Assembly (NCBI GenBank): GCA_965277595.1
Contig: CBDIDH010000002.1
Span: 3,968,001-4,032,000, forward strand
Direction of reading: 5' to 3'
From: CBDIDH01 sp965277595
GTDB taxonomy: Bacteria > Planctomycetota > Planctomycetia > Isosphaerales > Isosphaeraceae
Length of the DNA: 64,000 nt
Below, one piece after another: positions 52,265-61,483 of this stretch. The position numbers and the translations under genes are program-made. Under the pieces are notes generated by a model that searched no databases, was not told where the DNA came from, and saw only the letters and a list, made by a program, of their open reading frames with translations. Position 1 is the stretch's first letter. Every line of letters begins with the position of its first letter.

Positions 52265-52483
52265 TCAGGCATCAGAAGACGTGTCATCGGTCAGACCACG
52301 GTCGATCATCGTTCGAAGGATCTGACCCACGCTCTGTCGCCGTCGTTTTGACATTTCCAGCAGCGCATCAGCCCATGAGGCGGGCAGCAGCAGGCCGATT
52401 TCGACGACATCGTCCGACCCGTTCCTGCCGGGTGCCTGCGCAGTTGTGCCGTCAATCGGGGCCATTGGGGGTAAATTCCTCAT
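52265..52483 (-). CDS. Small ribbon-helix-helix-like protein
   Basis: A protein of 72 residues. After a flexible N-terminus, VEIGLLLPASWADALLEMSKRRRQSVGQILRTMIDRGLTD has a strand followed by two helices, the pattern of MetJ/Arc-type DNA-binding proteins and antitoxins. No toxin gene is adjacent. ATG 52483 is used; ATG 52465 is an alternative. It lies between the Lhr and kinase genes on the same strand. Confidence 0.5.
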   Translation of the reverse strand: MRNLPPMAPIDGTTAQAPGRNGSDDVVEIGLLLPASWADALLEMSKRRRQSVGQILRTMIDRGLTDDTSSDA

Positions 52484-52624
52484 CGAATTACGGAAAAAGA
52501 GCCGCGTACGGATGGGTCATGGTTATAGAAAGCAAAGACGATACCAAACCTCACGCACCCGTTTCGCCCCGAATTTACCAGATCGAGCCAATTCGATGAT
52601 CGATAATCGAGCCTTGACCCTTTT

Positions 52625-54031
52625 TTAGAAGAAAAGCGTGATCGCCAGAATCGCCAGAAGGCCGAGGACAACCGCCGCCGCGATCACCTGCATCAGCCAA
52701 CGCGAGTCGTCGGTCGGCGCGACGGGGATCGGCCCGGAGTCGTCTTCGGGATCAGGATGCGGAACGGGTTTCGGTTTCGGTTTGCGGTTCGGCGCGACGA
52801 CAACGGCGGCGACCGGCGGCGGCACCACCCGAGGCACCGGCGGAGCGGCCGGTTCCGCCTCGCCGAGGTCGCGGAGCGAGAGACCCGACGTGACCGAACT
52901 GCTGTCGGATAAAAGACGTAGGTCGTCGTCGTCAATCTCCGGCGGAGGGGGCCGAAACGCACGCGCGGCGTCGGCCTCGTTGCCGAGAATGGCGCGAACC
53001 TTCTCGGGATCGACCCACCGGGCGAGGTCGGTTCGAAGCTCGGCGCAGGTCTGATAGCGGTCGTCGGGGTCCTTCGCCATCAGCTTGCGGACGATCGCGG
53101 CGAAGGCCGCGGGAACCCCTCGGGCGACCCGTTCGAGAGGGTCGGGATCTTCCATCCGCTGCTTGTAAATCTTGTAAACGAGGTCGCCCCCCTCGAACGG
53201 AGGTCGACCGGCGAGCGTGAAGTAAAGCGTGCAGCCAAGGCTATAAAGATCGCTCCGGCAGTCGGCTTTCGAGGCGTTCACAAGTTGCTCGGGACTGGCG
53301 TAATCGAGCGTGCCGACGACGACATCCGCGCGGGTGAGCGGCTTCTCGTCGACGGCCTCGGTGGTCGACCGGGCAAGGCCGAGGTCGAGCAGCCGGGCAT
53401 CGCCGTCGGGCGTGATCATGATGTTTGACGGCTTGATATCGCGATGGATCAGCCCCGCGCCGTGTGCCGCTTCCAGACCATCAATGACCTTGAGGAAGAA
53501 CCGGGCGGCGTCCGAGACGCGGAGCGCGCCCCCCTTTTCGCCCTTCACGGCTTGATACAGGCTCTCGCCCGGAACGTATTCGAGGATCATGAAGTGAACG
53601 CCGTCGGCATCGCCAACGTCGAGCGTGCGCGCGAGGTTCGGATGCCGGACGCGCCGGGAGAGATCCATCTCGCGGCGAAACCGGAGCAGCGATTGCGCTT
53701 CCTCCCGCGCTTTTTTGGGCGGCAAGACCTTGATCGCCACCTTTTCGCCTGTTCCTTCACGCGCGGCGAGGAAGACTTTTCCCATCCCTCCTTCGCCCAA
53801 GGCTTTAAGAATCCGATAACCCCCCAGGAAAAACCCCCGCGTCGCCCCGGCGAGGAGCTTGCGCGCCTGGTACGGCGTGAGCTTTTGGTCGCGGATCAAG
53901 ATCCGCGAGAGCCGGACCGGCGCATCGGCGTCGGGCTCTTTTGGAAACGAGGCGAGGGTGCGGTCGAGGTCGACGGCGGTGACCAACCGGCTCGCGGCGA
54001 TCGTGGCCACGAAGTCGTCAAGCCGTGACAT
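52625..54031 (-). CDS. Hanks-type Ser/Thr protein kinase, C-terminally membrane anchored
   Basis: A protein of 468 residues. A ~70-residue helical N-terminus with LTPYQARKLLAG is typical of planctomycete kinases. The kinase domain has LGEGGMGKVF (P-loop), VAIK with Lys101, IHRDIKPSN (catalytic loop), DLGLA (DFG equivalent) and YASPEQLVN. An acidic/Pro-rich linker leads to a single C-terminal membrane helix (VIAAAVVLGLLAILAITLFF), so the kinase faces the cytoplasm. ATG 54031 has GAGGTGA 6 bases upstream. The PP2C phosphatase upstream on the same strand makes a kinase/phosphatase pair. Confidence 0.92.
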   Translation of the reverse strand: MSRLDDFVATIAASRLVTAVDLDRTLASFPKEPDADAPVRLSRILIRDQKLTPYQARKLLAGATRGFFLGGYRILKALGEGGMGKVFLAAREGTGEKVAIKVLPPKKAREEAQSLLRFRREMDLSRRVRHPNLARTLDVGDADGVHFMILEYVPGESLYQAVKGEKGGALRVSDAARFFLKVIDGLEAAHGAGLIHRDIKPSNIMITPDGDARLLDLGLARSTTEAVDEKPLTRADVVVGTLDYASPEQLVNASKADCRSDLYSLGCTLYFTLAGRPPFEGGDLVYKIYKQRMEDPDPLERVARGVPAAFAAIVRKLMAKDPDDRYQTCAELRTDLARWVDPEKVRAILGNEADAARAFRPPPPEIDDDDLRLLSDSSSVTSGLSLRDLGEAEPAAPPVPRVVPPPVAAVVVAPNRKPKPKPVPHPDPEDDSGPIPVAPTDDSRWLMQVIAAAVVLGLLAILAITLFF

Positions 54032-54048
54032 GGCCGGTCACCTCGGAA

Positions 54049-54062
54049 ATCGGTCATCGGTC
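54049..54062. repeat. Two ATCGGTC heptads upstream of the kinase gene
   Basis: Two exact tandem ATCGGTC units sit just upstream of the kinase start. This is a minimal copy of the dispersed heptad family. Confidence 0.6.
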
Positions 54063-54090
54063 GATCTGGGGGACGGACGGAAGTAGGAAA

Positions 54091-54147
54091 GGGCAGAGGG
54101 AATAAGGGCAAAGGGCAAAGGGCAAAGGGCAAAGGGCAAAGGACAAA
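54091..54147. repeat. Tandem GGGCAAA heptad array
   Basis: GGGCAGA and a variant unit are followed by five exact GGGCAAA and one GGACAAA (54106-54147). A single arm only; no inverted partner was found within the gap between the phosphatase and kinase genes. Confidence 0.75.
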
Positions 54148-54165
54148 AAGAGGGTAAGGCCGGAC

Positions 54166-55104
54166 TCAAGAGCGGGCAGGCGGCGCGGGGGCGGAGTCGC
54201 CGACAACGTGGACGACGACGCAGGTGACGTTGTCGCGGGAGTCGTTGGCGAGGGCCTGGTCTTTCAAGACCTTGGCGGCATGCTGGGGGTCGTCGCAGGT
54301 GGACAGAATCCGGGCGATCTCGTCGTCGCTGACAACCCCGGTCAGGCCGTCGCTGGCGAGAAGGAACCGGTCGTCGGGAAGAATGTCGAGAGCGCGGACG
54401 TCTTCGGGACCACTGCGGGCGTCCTTGCAGCCGAGATACAAGTACAGGATGTTCTTGAACTTGTGGTTCGGCAACTCTTCCTTGGTGATTGTTCCCGCCT
54501 CGACGAGCGCATCGGCGAGCGAGTGGTCCTTGGTCAATTGCTCAACCTGGCCATTGCGGAGCCGGTAGGCCCGGGAGTCGCCAATTCCGGCGATGAAGGC
54601 GCGATCCTGGCGAAAGAGGGCGAGGACGACGGTCGTCCCCATGTTCGAGTATTCGGTGACCGTGCCCGACGAGCCGAGGATTTCCTGGTTGGCCTCGGCC
54701 ACGGCGTCGCGAATCGCGGTCTGAACGGTCTTGGGGTCGGCCTCGTCGTTGGGAAGGCGGCGAGCCAGGGCGCGCGGAATGATCTCGACAGCCATTCGAC
54801 TGGCCTCTTCGCCGGCCTGTTGTCCCCCCATGCCGTCGGCGACGATCACGAGGTTGGACGGTTCGAGGGTCATGGCGTTCATCTCGCCGGTCGCCTCGGT
54901 CGACCCGCCGTCGACGATCGACTTGCGCCCGGGAACGTAATAATTATCCTCGTTGTGTTCCCGGTAGTTCCCCACGGTCGAGACGACGCCAACGAGGAGT
55001 TTCATCACGCCGGGAAGGAGGGTCAACGAGGAAGGAGACGGGAACTCGGCGGTCACCCCCGCGTCGCGGACTGGCTGACCCGCCCCGAAGGCGTCTTGAA
55101 CCAT
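54166..55104 (-). CDS. PP2C-family protein phosphatase
   Basis: A protein of 312 residues. PP2C motifs are present: GNYREHNEDNYYV (first Asp), LVIVADGMGGQQAGEEAS (metal-binding DGMGG), SRAYRLRNGQVEQLTKDHS, FLLASDGLTGVVSDDE and ALANDSRDNVTCVVV. It would remove phosphate from Ser/Thr on proteins phosphorylated by the neighbouring kinase. ATG 55104 is preferred because GAGG lies 9 bases upstream; a GTG at 55152 gives 16 more residues. The kinase start lies 134 bases downstream, with two repeat elements in between. Confidence 0.9.
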   Translation of the reverse strand: MVQDAFGAGQPVRDAGVTAEFPSPSSLTLLPGVMKLLVGVVSTVGNYREHNEDNYYVPGRKSIVDGGSTEATGEMNAMTLEPSNLVIVADGMGGQQAGEEASRMAVEIIPRALARRLPNDEADPKTVQTAIRDAVAEANQEILGSSGTVTEYSNMGTTVVLALFRQDRAFIAGIGDSRAYRLRNGQVEQLTKDHSLADALVEAGTITKEELPNHKFKNILYLYLGCKDARSGPEDVRALDILPDDRFLLASDGLTGVVSDDEIARILSTCDDPQHAAKVLKDQALANDSRDNVTCVVVHVVGDSAPAPPARS

Positions 55105-55201
55105 CTTGCGAAACCTCGAATACCAGCTCACCACGTCCGCCTTTATGTCCACATTCGGCCCCGACCAGGAACCGGCCGGGCCGACCTGCCCGATGACGTC
55201 A

Positions 55202-55948
55202 TCACGACCGGCAATGCGTCGGGCTCGCCCACCTCATCAGGTCGTCCACGCCGACGGACCGGTATGTCAAGAAGATTTCGCCCGCCTCAAAACCCGCCGT
55301 CAATCCTTGATAACGATTCATCGTCTCGATCGCGCTAAAAATCCCGGCCTTGGCCGCCGGAAATTGCGTCGAATAACACCGAACGGCCTCGATCTTGGTC
55401 GCGAGCGTCGGCCCGATGTCGGCCACGATGTAACCGGTCGACTCGGGCAGGTCGAGACCATGCAAGGCGATCGCGAAGGCCAGTTGATTGGAAACCGTGT
55501 GAACGGGCAGGCCGTCAAAGTGCTCGTCCCACTTGGTCAACCGGCTATAAAAGACAGCCGCGTCGGTGATCAGCATCGCCTGATAGTGGTCGGGCGAGGC
55601 GAGGACCGTCTTGCCGCCGAAACCGACGACGACCTTCGGCCTGTGCTTTCGAAAGACCTTCGCCAGCGCCACGCGCGCTTCAAAATTATCAAAGAGGCGG
55701 CGATTGGGCAGGTTCAGGTTGATCCGCGCGGCGACGCCAAGAACCTCGGCCGCGCGCTGGGCCTCCGCCAGGCGGACGTCGGGACCGGGCGAAAGCGGGG
55801 TCGGCTCGCCGTCGGTCAGGTCGACGATGCCGACCTTGTAGCCCTGGCGAGCCATCCGGGCGAGGGTTCCGCCACAGGCGATCTCAACGTCGTCCGGGTG
55901 AGCGCCCACCGCGATCAGATCAAGCTCGATTTCGCCAGACTCGGCCAT
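55202..55948 (-). CDS. BshB1-like PIG-L deacetylase
   Basis: A protein of 248 residues. LIAVGAHPDDVEIACGGTLARM carries the zinc site and catalytic Asp; LNLPNRRLFDNFEARV, SPDHYQAMLITDAAVFYSRL and the final ETMNRYQGLTAGFEAGEIF match BshB1, which deacetylates GlcNAc-malate in bacillithiol synthesis. Glycosyltransferase (BshA) and BshC partners are not in the window. It is a different subtype from the PIG-L protein at 23785. Confidence 0.88.
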   Translation of the reverse strand: MAESGEIELDLIAVGAHPDDVEIACGGTLARMARQGYKVGIVDLTDGEPTPLSPGPDVRLAEAQRAAEVLGVAARINLNLPNRRLFDNFEARVALAKVFRKHRPKVVVGFGGKTVLASPDHYQAMLITDAAVFYSRLTKWDEHFDGLPVHTVSNQLAFAIALHGLDLPESTGYIVADIGPTLATKIEAVRCYSTQFPAAKAGIFSAIETMNRYQGLTAGFEAGEIFLTYRSVGVDDLMRWASPTHCRS

Positions 55949-56095
55949 ACGTCAACGAACCGCCATTGTTTTCGCGAGCCGAAGAACCCAAAGGGGGACG
56001 CCTCTGTCGTCTTGGCCGATAGTATAACCGGGCCGAGCCGCCAGACTCAACCAGACCGGCCCGATCGTTCGGGAGAATTGAGCGGCCTCGGTCGT

Positions 56096-57361
56096 TCAAT
56101 CTCCCGACTCAGGCTCCTTGGAAACGGCCAGGAGGAAGGTTGGATTCATCGCCTCGAACCGGACGCGGTCCATCTGCTCGATCCCTCGGGAGATCGCCAC
56201 ATTCCAGACCTGAACCGTTCCCGCCACCTTTTTCAGCGTCTCGTGCGCCGTGGCGAGCCCGTCAATCGTGGCGACGTTGACGACCAGTCGGCCCCCCGGC
56301 GCCAGCCTTGAATACGCGGCGCTAAGAACCTCGACCACCTGGCGGCCGGTGCCGCCGACGAAGATGGCATCGGGATCGGGCAGGTCGGCCAGGACGCTTG
56401 GGGCTCGACCGGCAACGGTCCGAATATTCGGAACGCCGAAGGATTCGGCGTTGGCCTCGATCAGGGCGAGGTCGGCCGGCTCGGGTTCCACGGCGTAAAC
56501 GACGCCGAGGTCCGCCAGTTGCGCGGCCTCGATCGCCACCGATCCCGACCCGGCGCCGATGTCCCAGACGACGCTCGCCGGGCGAATATCCAGTTGCGCC
56601 AGGGCGATCGAGCGGACCTCCGCCTGCGTGATCAGGCCGCGCTTGGGCTGGGTCTGGGCAAACGTGTCGTCGGCGTTTCCAAACAGGCGATGGCGAGCGG
56701 CCTTGCTGGCGCGGTCGGGCCGGTTCGGCTTGCGGACGAGGATCATGACGTTGAGCGGATCGAACTGCATCCCGGTCAACTCATCAAGATCGGCCTGCGT
56801 CACGCGCTCGTCGGGCGAGCCGAGGTTCTCGCAAACATACGCGCGAAAATAATCGATCCCGCGATCGAGCAAGGCCGCGGCCAGCCGCGCCGGCGGGTGC
56901 TCGTCGCTGGAAAAGAGGCCGACTTTTTCGGCCGTCCTGATCCGATCGACCACGGCTTCAAGAGGTCGACCGGCGAGGCTCGTTAAATAGGCATCTTCCC
57001 AGCTTTCCTTGACCCGGGCGAAGGCGAGCTGCATGCTGCTGACGTGCGGAATGACCTCGAACTGATCCTTGCCGAGGCGATCGCAGAGATAGCGCGCGAC
57101 TCCGTAAAAGAGCGGGTCGCCGCCGCTGACCAGCACCGGCCGACGCGCCCCGAGGGCCTCGCGCACCTGTTTCAGGGCGTTGGGCATCTCGGGGTCGAGC
57201 GCGACCTTGCGCGCTTCGGGACCGTCCACGAGCCGGAGCATCGACGGCGGGCCGAGAATCAGGTCGGCCTCGGCGATCAGCCTGCGCGTCGCTTCGGTCA
57301 GACCGGCGACGCCGTCGTCGCCGATCCCCACGATCACGAGTTTCCCGGGTGTCGGGCTCAA
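56096..57361 (-). CDS. cobL: Precorrin-6Y C5,15-methyltransferase (decarboxylating), CbiE-CbiT fusion
   Basis: A protein of 421 residues with two methyltransferase halves, as in CobL of the aerobic cobalamin pathway. The N-terminal half (about 1-215) is tetrapyrrole-methylase CbiE-like (LVIVGIGDDGVAGLTEA, ARRPVLVSGGDPLFYG, HVSSMQLAFARV). The C-terminal half is CbiT-like: PKRGLITQAEVRSIALAQL, VVWDIGAGSGSVAIEAA (SAM motif) and DAIFVGGTG. The TTG start has AAGGA upstream. No other cobalamin genes lie in the window. Confidence 0.9.
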   Translation of the reverse strand: MSPTPGKLVIVGIGDDGVAGLTEATRRLIAEADLILGPPSMLRLVDGPEARKVALDPEMPNALKQVREALGARRPVLVSGGDPLFYGVARYLCDRLGKDQFEVIPHVSSMQLAFARVKESWEDAYLTSLAGRPLEAVVDRIRTAEKVGLFSSDEHPPARLAAALLDRGIDYFRAYVCENLGSPDERVTQADLDELTGMQFDPLNVMILVRKPNRPDRASKAARHRLFGNADDTFAQTQPKRGLITQAEVRSIALAQLDIRPASVVWDIGAGSGSVAIEAAQLADLGVVYAVEPEPADLALIEANAESFGVPNIRTVAGRAPSVLADLPDPDAIFVGGTGRQVVEVLSAAYSRLAPGGRLVVNVATIDGLATAHETLKKVAGTVQVWNVAISRGIEQMDRVRFEAMNPTFLLAVSKEPESGD

Positions 57362-57485
57362 TCGTCTTGTCCTTATTGCTCAACGCCTCTGGCCGTCGAT
57401 CCTTTTGCCTTGCCGCCTTTGTCGCCCCGCGCGGTCATTCTAGCGACGCCTCGCGGAGACTGCCAGCGGAGCCCTGAGAACGAGA

Positions 57486-57521
57486 GGGCAAAGGGCAGAA
57501 GGGCAAAGGACAGAGGACAAA
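57486..57521. repeat. Tandem GGRCARA heptad array
   Basis: GGGCAAA, GGGCAGA, one spacer base, GGGCAAA, GGACAGA and GGACAAA follow in succession. A single arm, directly abutting the stop of the minus-strand hydrolase gene. Confidence 0.75.
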
Positions 57522-57522
57522 C

Positions 57523-58476
57523 TCAGCCGGGAGATTCACTCGGGCAGCCGCCGGGAGCGCAGGGGAGGCACCATTCGATGATCGCCTGCGCGAGCCCCTC
57601 GGCGTGGGTGAAGTGGGGCTGATGGCCGACGAGTGGCATGATGACCCCCCGAGAATTCGGCAAGCCGGCGCAAAGCTCGTCGTGATAGCGGCCGACGACC
57701 ACGCGGTCCTCGTTCCCCTGAAGCAGCAAAATCTCGGTCGGAATCTTCGGCAAGATCGGCCGAAGATCGAGCCGCGAGAGCAGATCGAGACGATGAGCCA
57801 GCGGCGCGATCGGCGTCAAACCGTTCTCTTCGACGTAGATCGGCCAGCGGTCCTCAATCACGCTCGGAAATTGGGACTTGCTGTTATATGTCAGCACCTT
57901 TTCGCGCAAGGGGAGCCGCGAGGTCGTGCCCGGCAAGAGTCGACCGAAGCGCAGCGCGAGCCGCTCGGCAAGGGTGAACTGGCGGTGGGCAAAGGCCCCT
58001 TGAACAATCGCTTTTGGAAACCGGCGAGGCTCGCGATAAAGCGCCTTGAGCGTCAGGGTCGATCCAAAGGAGAGTCCAAACAGGTAAACGCGGCCGATGT
58101 TGAGGTGGTCAAGAAGCCCGAAAATGTCATCGACGAGGTCGTCATGACTGATCCGGCCGAGCCGGGCGCCATCGCCGGGGTTCTCGCCGGGATAGTCGTA
58201 AACGATCGTTCGAAACCGGGTCGCCAGCAGGTTTAACGTCAGGGCGTAACCGCGATAGGTCGAGGCGATCCCGGGAATCAAGACGAGCGGCGGACCCTGG
58301 CCAAGCTCGCGATACGTCAATCGATAGCGTGGGCCTTTCCAATGGCCGACGCGAGCCTGGGCGTCAAACGCCTCGACCGCCTTGCGAAAATCCGCAGGCG
58401 CGGGGCAGGGGCTACGGGGAGCCTCAGCATTGTCGATTTCTGATGAAATCGGCGTCTCTGTCTCGATTTCAGCCAA
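57523..58476 (-). CDS. Alpha/beta hydrolase
   Basis: A protein of 317 residues. Fold markers are PLVLIPGIASTYRG (oxyanion), YLFGLSFGSTLTLKA (nucleophile Ser in GLSFGS), LLLQGNEDRVV (Asp) and VGHQPHFTHAE (His). TTG at 58476 is chosen because AAGGG lies upstream and its bases overlap the stop of the MEMO gene by 8 (coupled translation). A longer frame to 58554 would overlap that gene by 86 bases. The C-terminus has two Cys (WCLPCAPGGCP). Confidence 0.8.
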   Translation of the reverse strand: MAEIETETPISSEIDNAEAPRSPCPAPADFRKAVEAFDAQARVGHWKGPRYRLTYRELGQGPPLVLIPGIASTYRGYALTLNLLATRFRTIVYDYPGENPGDGARLGRISHDDLVDDIFGLLDHLNIGRVYLFGLSFGSTLTLKALYREPRRFPKAIVQGAFAHRQFTLAERLALRFGRLLPGTTSRLPLREKVLTYNSKSQFPSVIEDRWPIYVEENGLTPIAPLAHRLDLLSRLDLRPILPKIPTEILLLQGNEDRVVVGRYHDELCAGLPNSRGVIMPLVGHQPHFTHAEGLAQAIIEWCLPCAPGGCPSESPG

Positions 58477-59728
58477 TTTGGCAACCCTTCGAGTCGTGAT
58501 CGGCCTCAAAAGTGAGGCTGGCGAAGCTGACGCAGCAGGACCGGCGCGGGTCAACGGCCTGACCGTATTTCAAAAGGCGGCCCCGCGCGGGACCGATCGC
58601 CTGGAGCATCGTGTATGTGGCGGCGAGGCCGCAGACGCGCCAGCGGTTGTCAACGCGAGCGGCGGTTCGAAACCAGCCTTCGGGATCATTCGCGGCGGCG
58701 TGGCCGAGCATCGCCTGATCAAAGGCGTCAATCTGCCGGAGCAAGGCGTTGTCAACCGGGTCCGGATCGCCGAATTCGGGGCCGACGTGACAGAGGTCGA
58801 TCCCGCCGATGTACGCGACTTTCTTGCCCGAATCGGCCTCGACGGCGCGCAGGGCCTCGACAAACCGGCGCACCTCGTCATTGGCCAGCGGGCCAGCCGG
58901 GTCGGCCATCAGGTCATGAAACGAGCCGACGAGAATCGGCACGATCTTGAAGTCGCGACGCCCGCCGAGCACATACTGAAGAAAGACCGCCTGGAACTCA
59001 ATCGAGTGCTCGGTCCGATGCGTCAACTCGTCGTCAAAGAGGTGCGAGCCCGCGCGTTCGGCCAGGCGTTGGACGTACTCCACGTCGGTCTCGACCAGGC
59101 CGAGCGGCGTCTCGAAATGCTTGGCGGTCAGGGCGAACCGGTTCACGCAGTACTGATGCGCCACGCCCAGAACGACAAAAACGTCGGCGTCGGAACGCTC
59201 GACGAGATCCCTGTACGCCCACGTATAAACCGCTCCCCCGCGCTGGAAATCAATATGGGGGCAAACCACCGCGCGCAAACCGTCGGTCTTCGACTCGGAA
59301 TCGAACCGAGGCGCGCCCGCGTTGTCGTTGAAGAGGCGGTCAAGGTTCTCGCGGAGGAGTCGTTCCGACCCGGCGTACGATCGCCCGGCGAGCGCCGCGG
59401 GGCGGATCGACTGCCGGGCGTAGTCGTCGCGAAAGGCGCGAAAGGTCGGTCCGTCAAGGACCATCGAGCGGTCAAGCTGTTCGACGAGCGATTCCAGGTC
59501 GGTCTCGGCCACGTCCTCGCCGGTTTTGAGCCGGAGACGCGAGCGAATCTCGGCCAGCGAGGTCTCGCCGTTGAACTGGCGGACCACGCTCTGATAGGCG
59601 TCGATCGGCACGAGAACGGGATCAAGAAAGGCGCCGCTGGGATCTTCGAGAGCCGCGTAACTACGGCCGTCGTGATCGAACCGACGCGCGGAGAGTGGTC
59701 GAAGCCTGGGGCGATCGAGTGACGACAT
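58469..59728 (-). CDS. MEMO1-family protein (AmmeMemoRadiSam protein B-like)
   Basis: A protein of 419 residues. The C-terminal two thirds are the MEMO1/AmmB domain: VVCPHIDFQRGGAVY, VLGVAHQYCVNRF, LTHRTEHSIEFQAVFLQYVLG, VPILVGSFHDL and AYIGGIDLCHVGPEFGD, which includes the metal-binding His/Asp residues of the LigB-like fold. The N-terminal ~120 residues (RFDHDGRSYAALEDPSGAF) are a separate unassigned domain. ATG 59728 is preferred over an extended frame to 59836. AmmA and the radical-SAM partner of the three-part system are absent nearby. Confidence 0.85.
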   Translation of the reverse strand: MSSLDRPRLRPLSARRFDHDGRSYAALEDPSGAFLDPVLVPIDAYQSVVRQFNGETSLAEIRSRLRLKTGEDVAETDLESLVEQLDRSMVLDGPTFRAFRDDYARQSIRPAALAGRSYAGSERLLRENLDRLFNDNAGAPRFDSESKTDGLRAVVCPHIDFQRGGAVYTWAYRDLVERSDADVFVVLGVAHQYCVNRFALTAKHFETPLGLVETDVEYVQRLAERAGSHLFDDELTHRTEHSIEFQAVFLQYVLGGRRDFKIVPILVGSFHDLMADPAGPLANDEVRRFVEALRAVEADSGKKVAYIGGIDLCHVGPEFGDPDPVDNALLRQIDAFDQAMLGHAAANDPEGWFRTAARVDNRWRVCGLAATYTMLQAIGPARGRLLKYGQAVDPRRSCCVSFASLTFEADHDSKGCQIG

Positions 59729-60485
59729 GCCAGCGACCCCAAAGTCTCTCGGGAGCCGGGGGCGACCCCGACCGCCGACACGGCGACGTGACGTCGCGCG
59801 GCCGATCTCGACCGGCGCCGTTTGAGGTCTATTCACTGGCTATTGTCGCGGGGTCGACTCGCCGCGTCAATCGCCTACCGCGGGGGCACGTCTCGGCCCG
59901 CGCGGCGTGATCGCAATCAGCGGGAGAGGCCAGGCCGGGGGCGCCGCTTCGCAAGGAGGGCTCGGACGCATTGGAAGTTTCCCCCTTCTTTTTTCGTGCG
60001 GGATGAAGAAGAGATTTACAATCGTCGGCGGGCGGGTCGGCAAGGTGGCGTCGAGCTAACATGCAAGTCGCGTGCCAAGGCTTGCCCCTCAACGCTCAAT
60101 CTCGGGCCGCCGCAATCCGTAAGTCTCATGAGAGCGTGGAACAAGGGCACGACCTTCGATCGTCCTTTTCGGAGTTCCGATCCTTGAATCTCGCTTCATC
60201 AGTCCCCCGCGATCGCCTCGGCATCCTTCAGCGTCTGCCCAAGATCCGAGCGAAAGGCGTGATCGAGTTCGCTCCTCGTAATCTCTAGACGAACCATCAC
60301 GGCAACGGGTTCGCGGCGGATTTTCCAGAGCCCCGATCCAACGCGCCGACTGGTCTGGTCGTCGCGACCGATCTTTGATAGGGTTCCGCAAGGTCGGCCA
60401 AGAGGGCCGGTCCATGGCATCTACTGACTGGAAACGACCTCGGGTCGGTGAGTTCCGGGCGAAGGACCAAGGAGGAGCAAAGCCC
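59729..60485. other. Intergenic region; one short minus-strand peptide frame
   Basis: A 757-base gap between divergent genes. Most frames are noise. One minus-strand stretch, 60199-60297 (33 codons including the stop), reads MVRLEITRSELDHAFRSDLG then QTLKDAEAIAGD, which is protein-like and may be a gene remnant or a very short gene. The region upstream of 60486 has AAGGAGGAG as ribosome site. Confidence 0.35.
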
Positions 60486-61451
60486 ATGCGTCCAGGCGTT
60501 CGAAAGGTCCTGGTTCTGGGAGTCTTCGCGACAACAGCGACGACGCTGGCGGTCCCCGCCAGATCGCTGGCCCAGGACGCCCGCAAGGCCGCTCCCGCCG
60601 CCGCCAGACCACAACAACCGCAGCAGCAGCAGCCCGCCGCCGTCGGCAATCGACCGGCCCAGGCGCCCGCCGATCCCAGGATGAAGAAGTTGCTGGGCGA
60701 GTGGGAAAAGAAGTCGGCGACGATCAAGACGCTTGACGTCAAAATTCTTCGACACGACAAGTCGCCCGCCTGGGGCGATGAGGATTTTGAAGGCCGCGCT
60801 CTTTTGCAAAGCCCAAACCGCGCCTGGCTCGACTTCCGAAAGGTTGAAGACGACGAGAAGGGGGGAAAAAAGCTCGTCGCGTTTGACCGGATCATCTGCA
60901 CGGGGGCCGAGGTCTGGCAGTACAAGCCCGACACGAAACAGGTCTTTATCTTTCCGCTCGACAACCAGAGCCAGAAGCGAGCGCTCGAGGAAGGCCCCTT
61001 GCCCTTCCTCTTCAACATGAAGGCGGCCGAGGCCGAGGCCCGCTATGAGATGGCCCTGGCCAACGAGAAGCAAGACGCTTATGTCATCAGCGTCGTGCCC
61101 CGGCTCAAGATGGACCGCGATGCCTTTAGCAAGGCGTTCATCAACCTGCCGCGCGCGACTCTCTTTCCCGACCGGATCTTCCTGATCTCGCCCGACGGCA
61201 AGAGCACGAAGGACTTCAAGCTCGCCGAGGTCAAGCAAAACGTGGCGATCTCGCCCAAGAACTTCGCCTGGACCCCGCCTCCCGCCGGCTGGAAGATCGT
61301 CCGCGACCCGGGCGGCGACGACCAGGCCGCGCCCGCGGGCGCCGCGGCTCCGGCCCCTGCCGTCACGAAGCGTCAGGCCCCGGTCGCCGCTCCCGACGCG
61401 TTGCCGCCGCGTCGAGCGTCGATCGCGCCCCGGCGGCCTCCGGCCAACTGA
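60486..61451 (+). CDS. TIGR03009-type secreted protein (LolA-like)
   Basis: A protein of 321 residues. ATG 60486 has AAGGAGGAG about 8 bases upstream. A signal peptide (VLVLGVFATTATTLAVPARSLAQD) is followed by a Pro/Gln/Ala linker and a domain like the planctomycete family TIGR03009: MKKLLGEWEKKSATIKTLDVK, ALLQSPNRAWLDFRKV, VWQYKPDTKQVFIFPL. The fold is probably related to outer-membrane lipoprotein carriers (LolA). The C-terminus is Ala/Pro-rich and basic. Followed by a strong hairpin. Confidence 0.8.
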   Translation: MRPGVRKVLVLGVFATTATTLAVPARSLAQDARKAAPAAARPQQPQQQQPAAVGNRPAQAPADPRMKKLLGEWEKKSATIKTLDVKILRHDKSPAWGDEDFEGRALLQSPNRAWLDFRKVEDDEKGGKKLVAFDRIICTGAEVWQYKPDTKQVFIFPLDNQSQKRALEEGPLPFLFNMKAAEAEARYEMALANEKQDAYVISVVPRLKMDRDAFSKAFINLPRATLFPDRIFLISPDGKSTKDFKLAEVKQNVAISPKNFAWTPPPAGWKIVRDPGGDDQAAPAGAAAPAPAVTKRQAPVAAPDALPPRRASIAPRRPPAN

Positions 61452-61483
61452 CCGATTCTCGCTGATCGTCCGTCTCGACAAAT

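Noticed and set aside
55106..56311. 401-codon plus-strand frame opposite the BshB1-like and CobL genes
   Set aside because: It spans two convincing minus-strand genes and the gap between them, with no motif.
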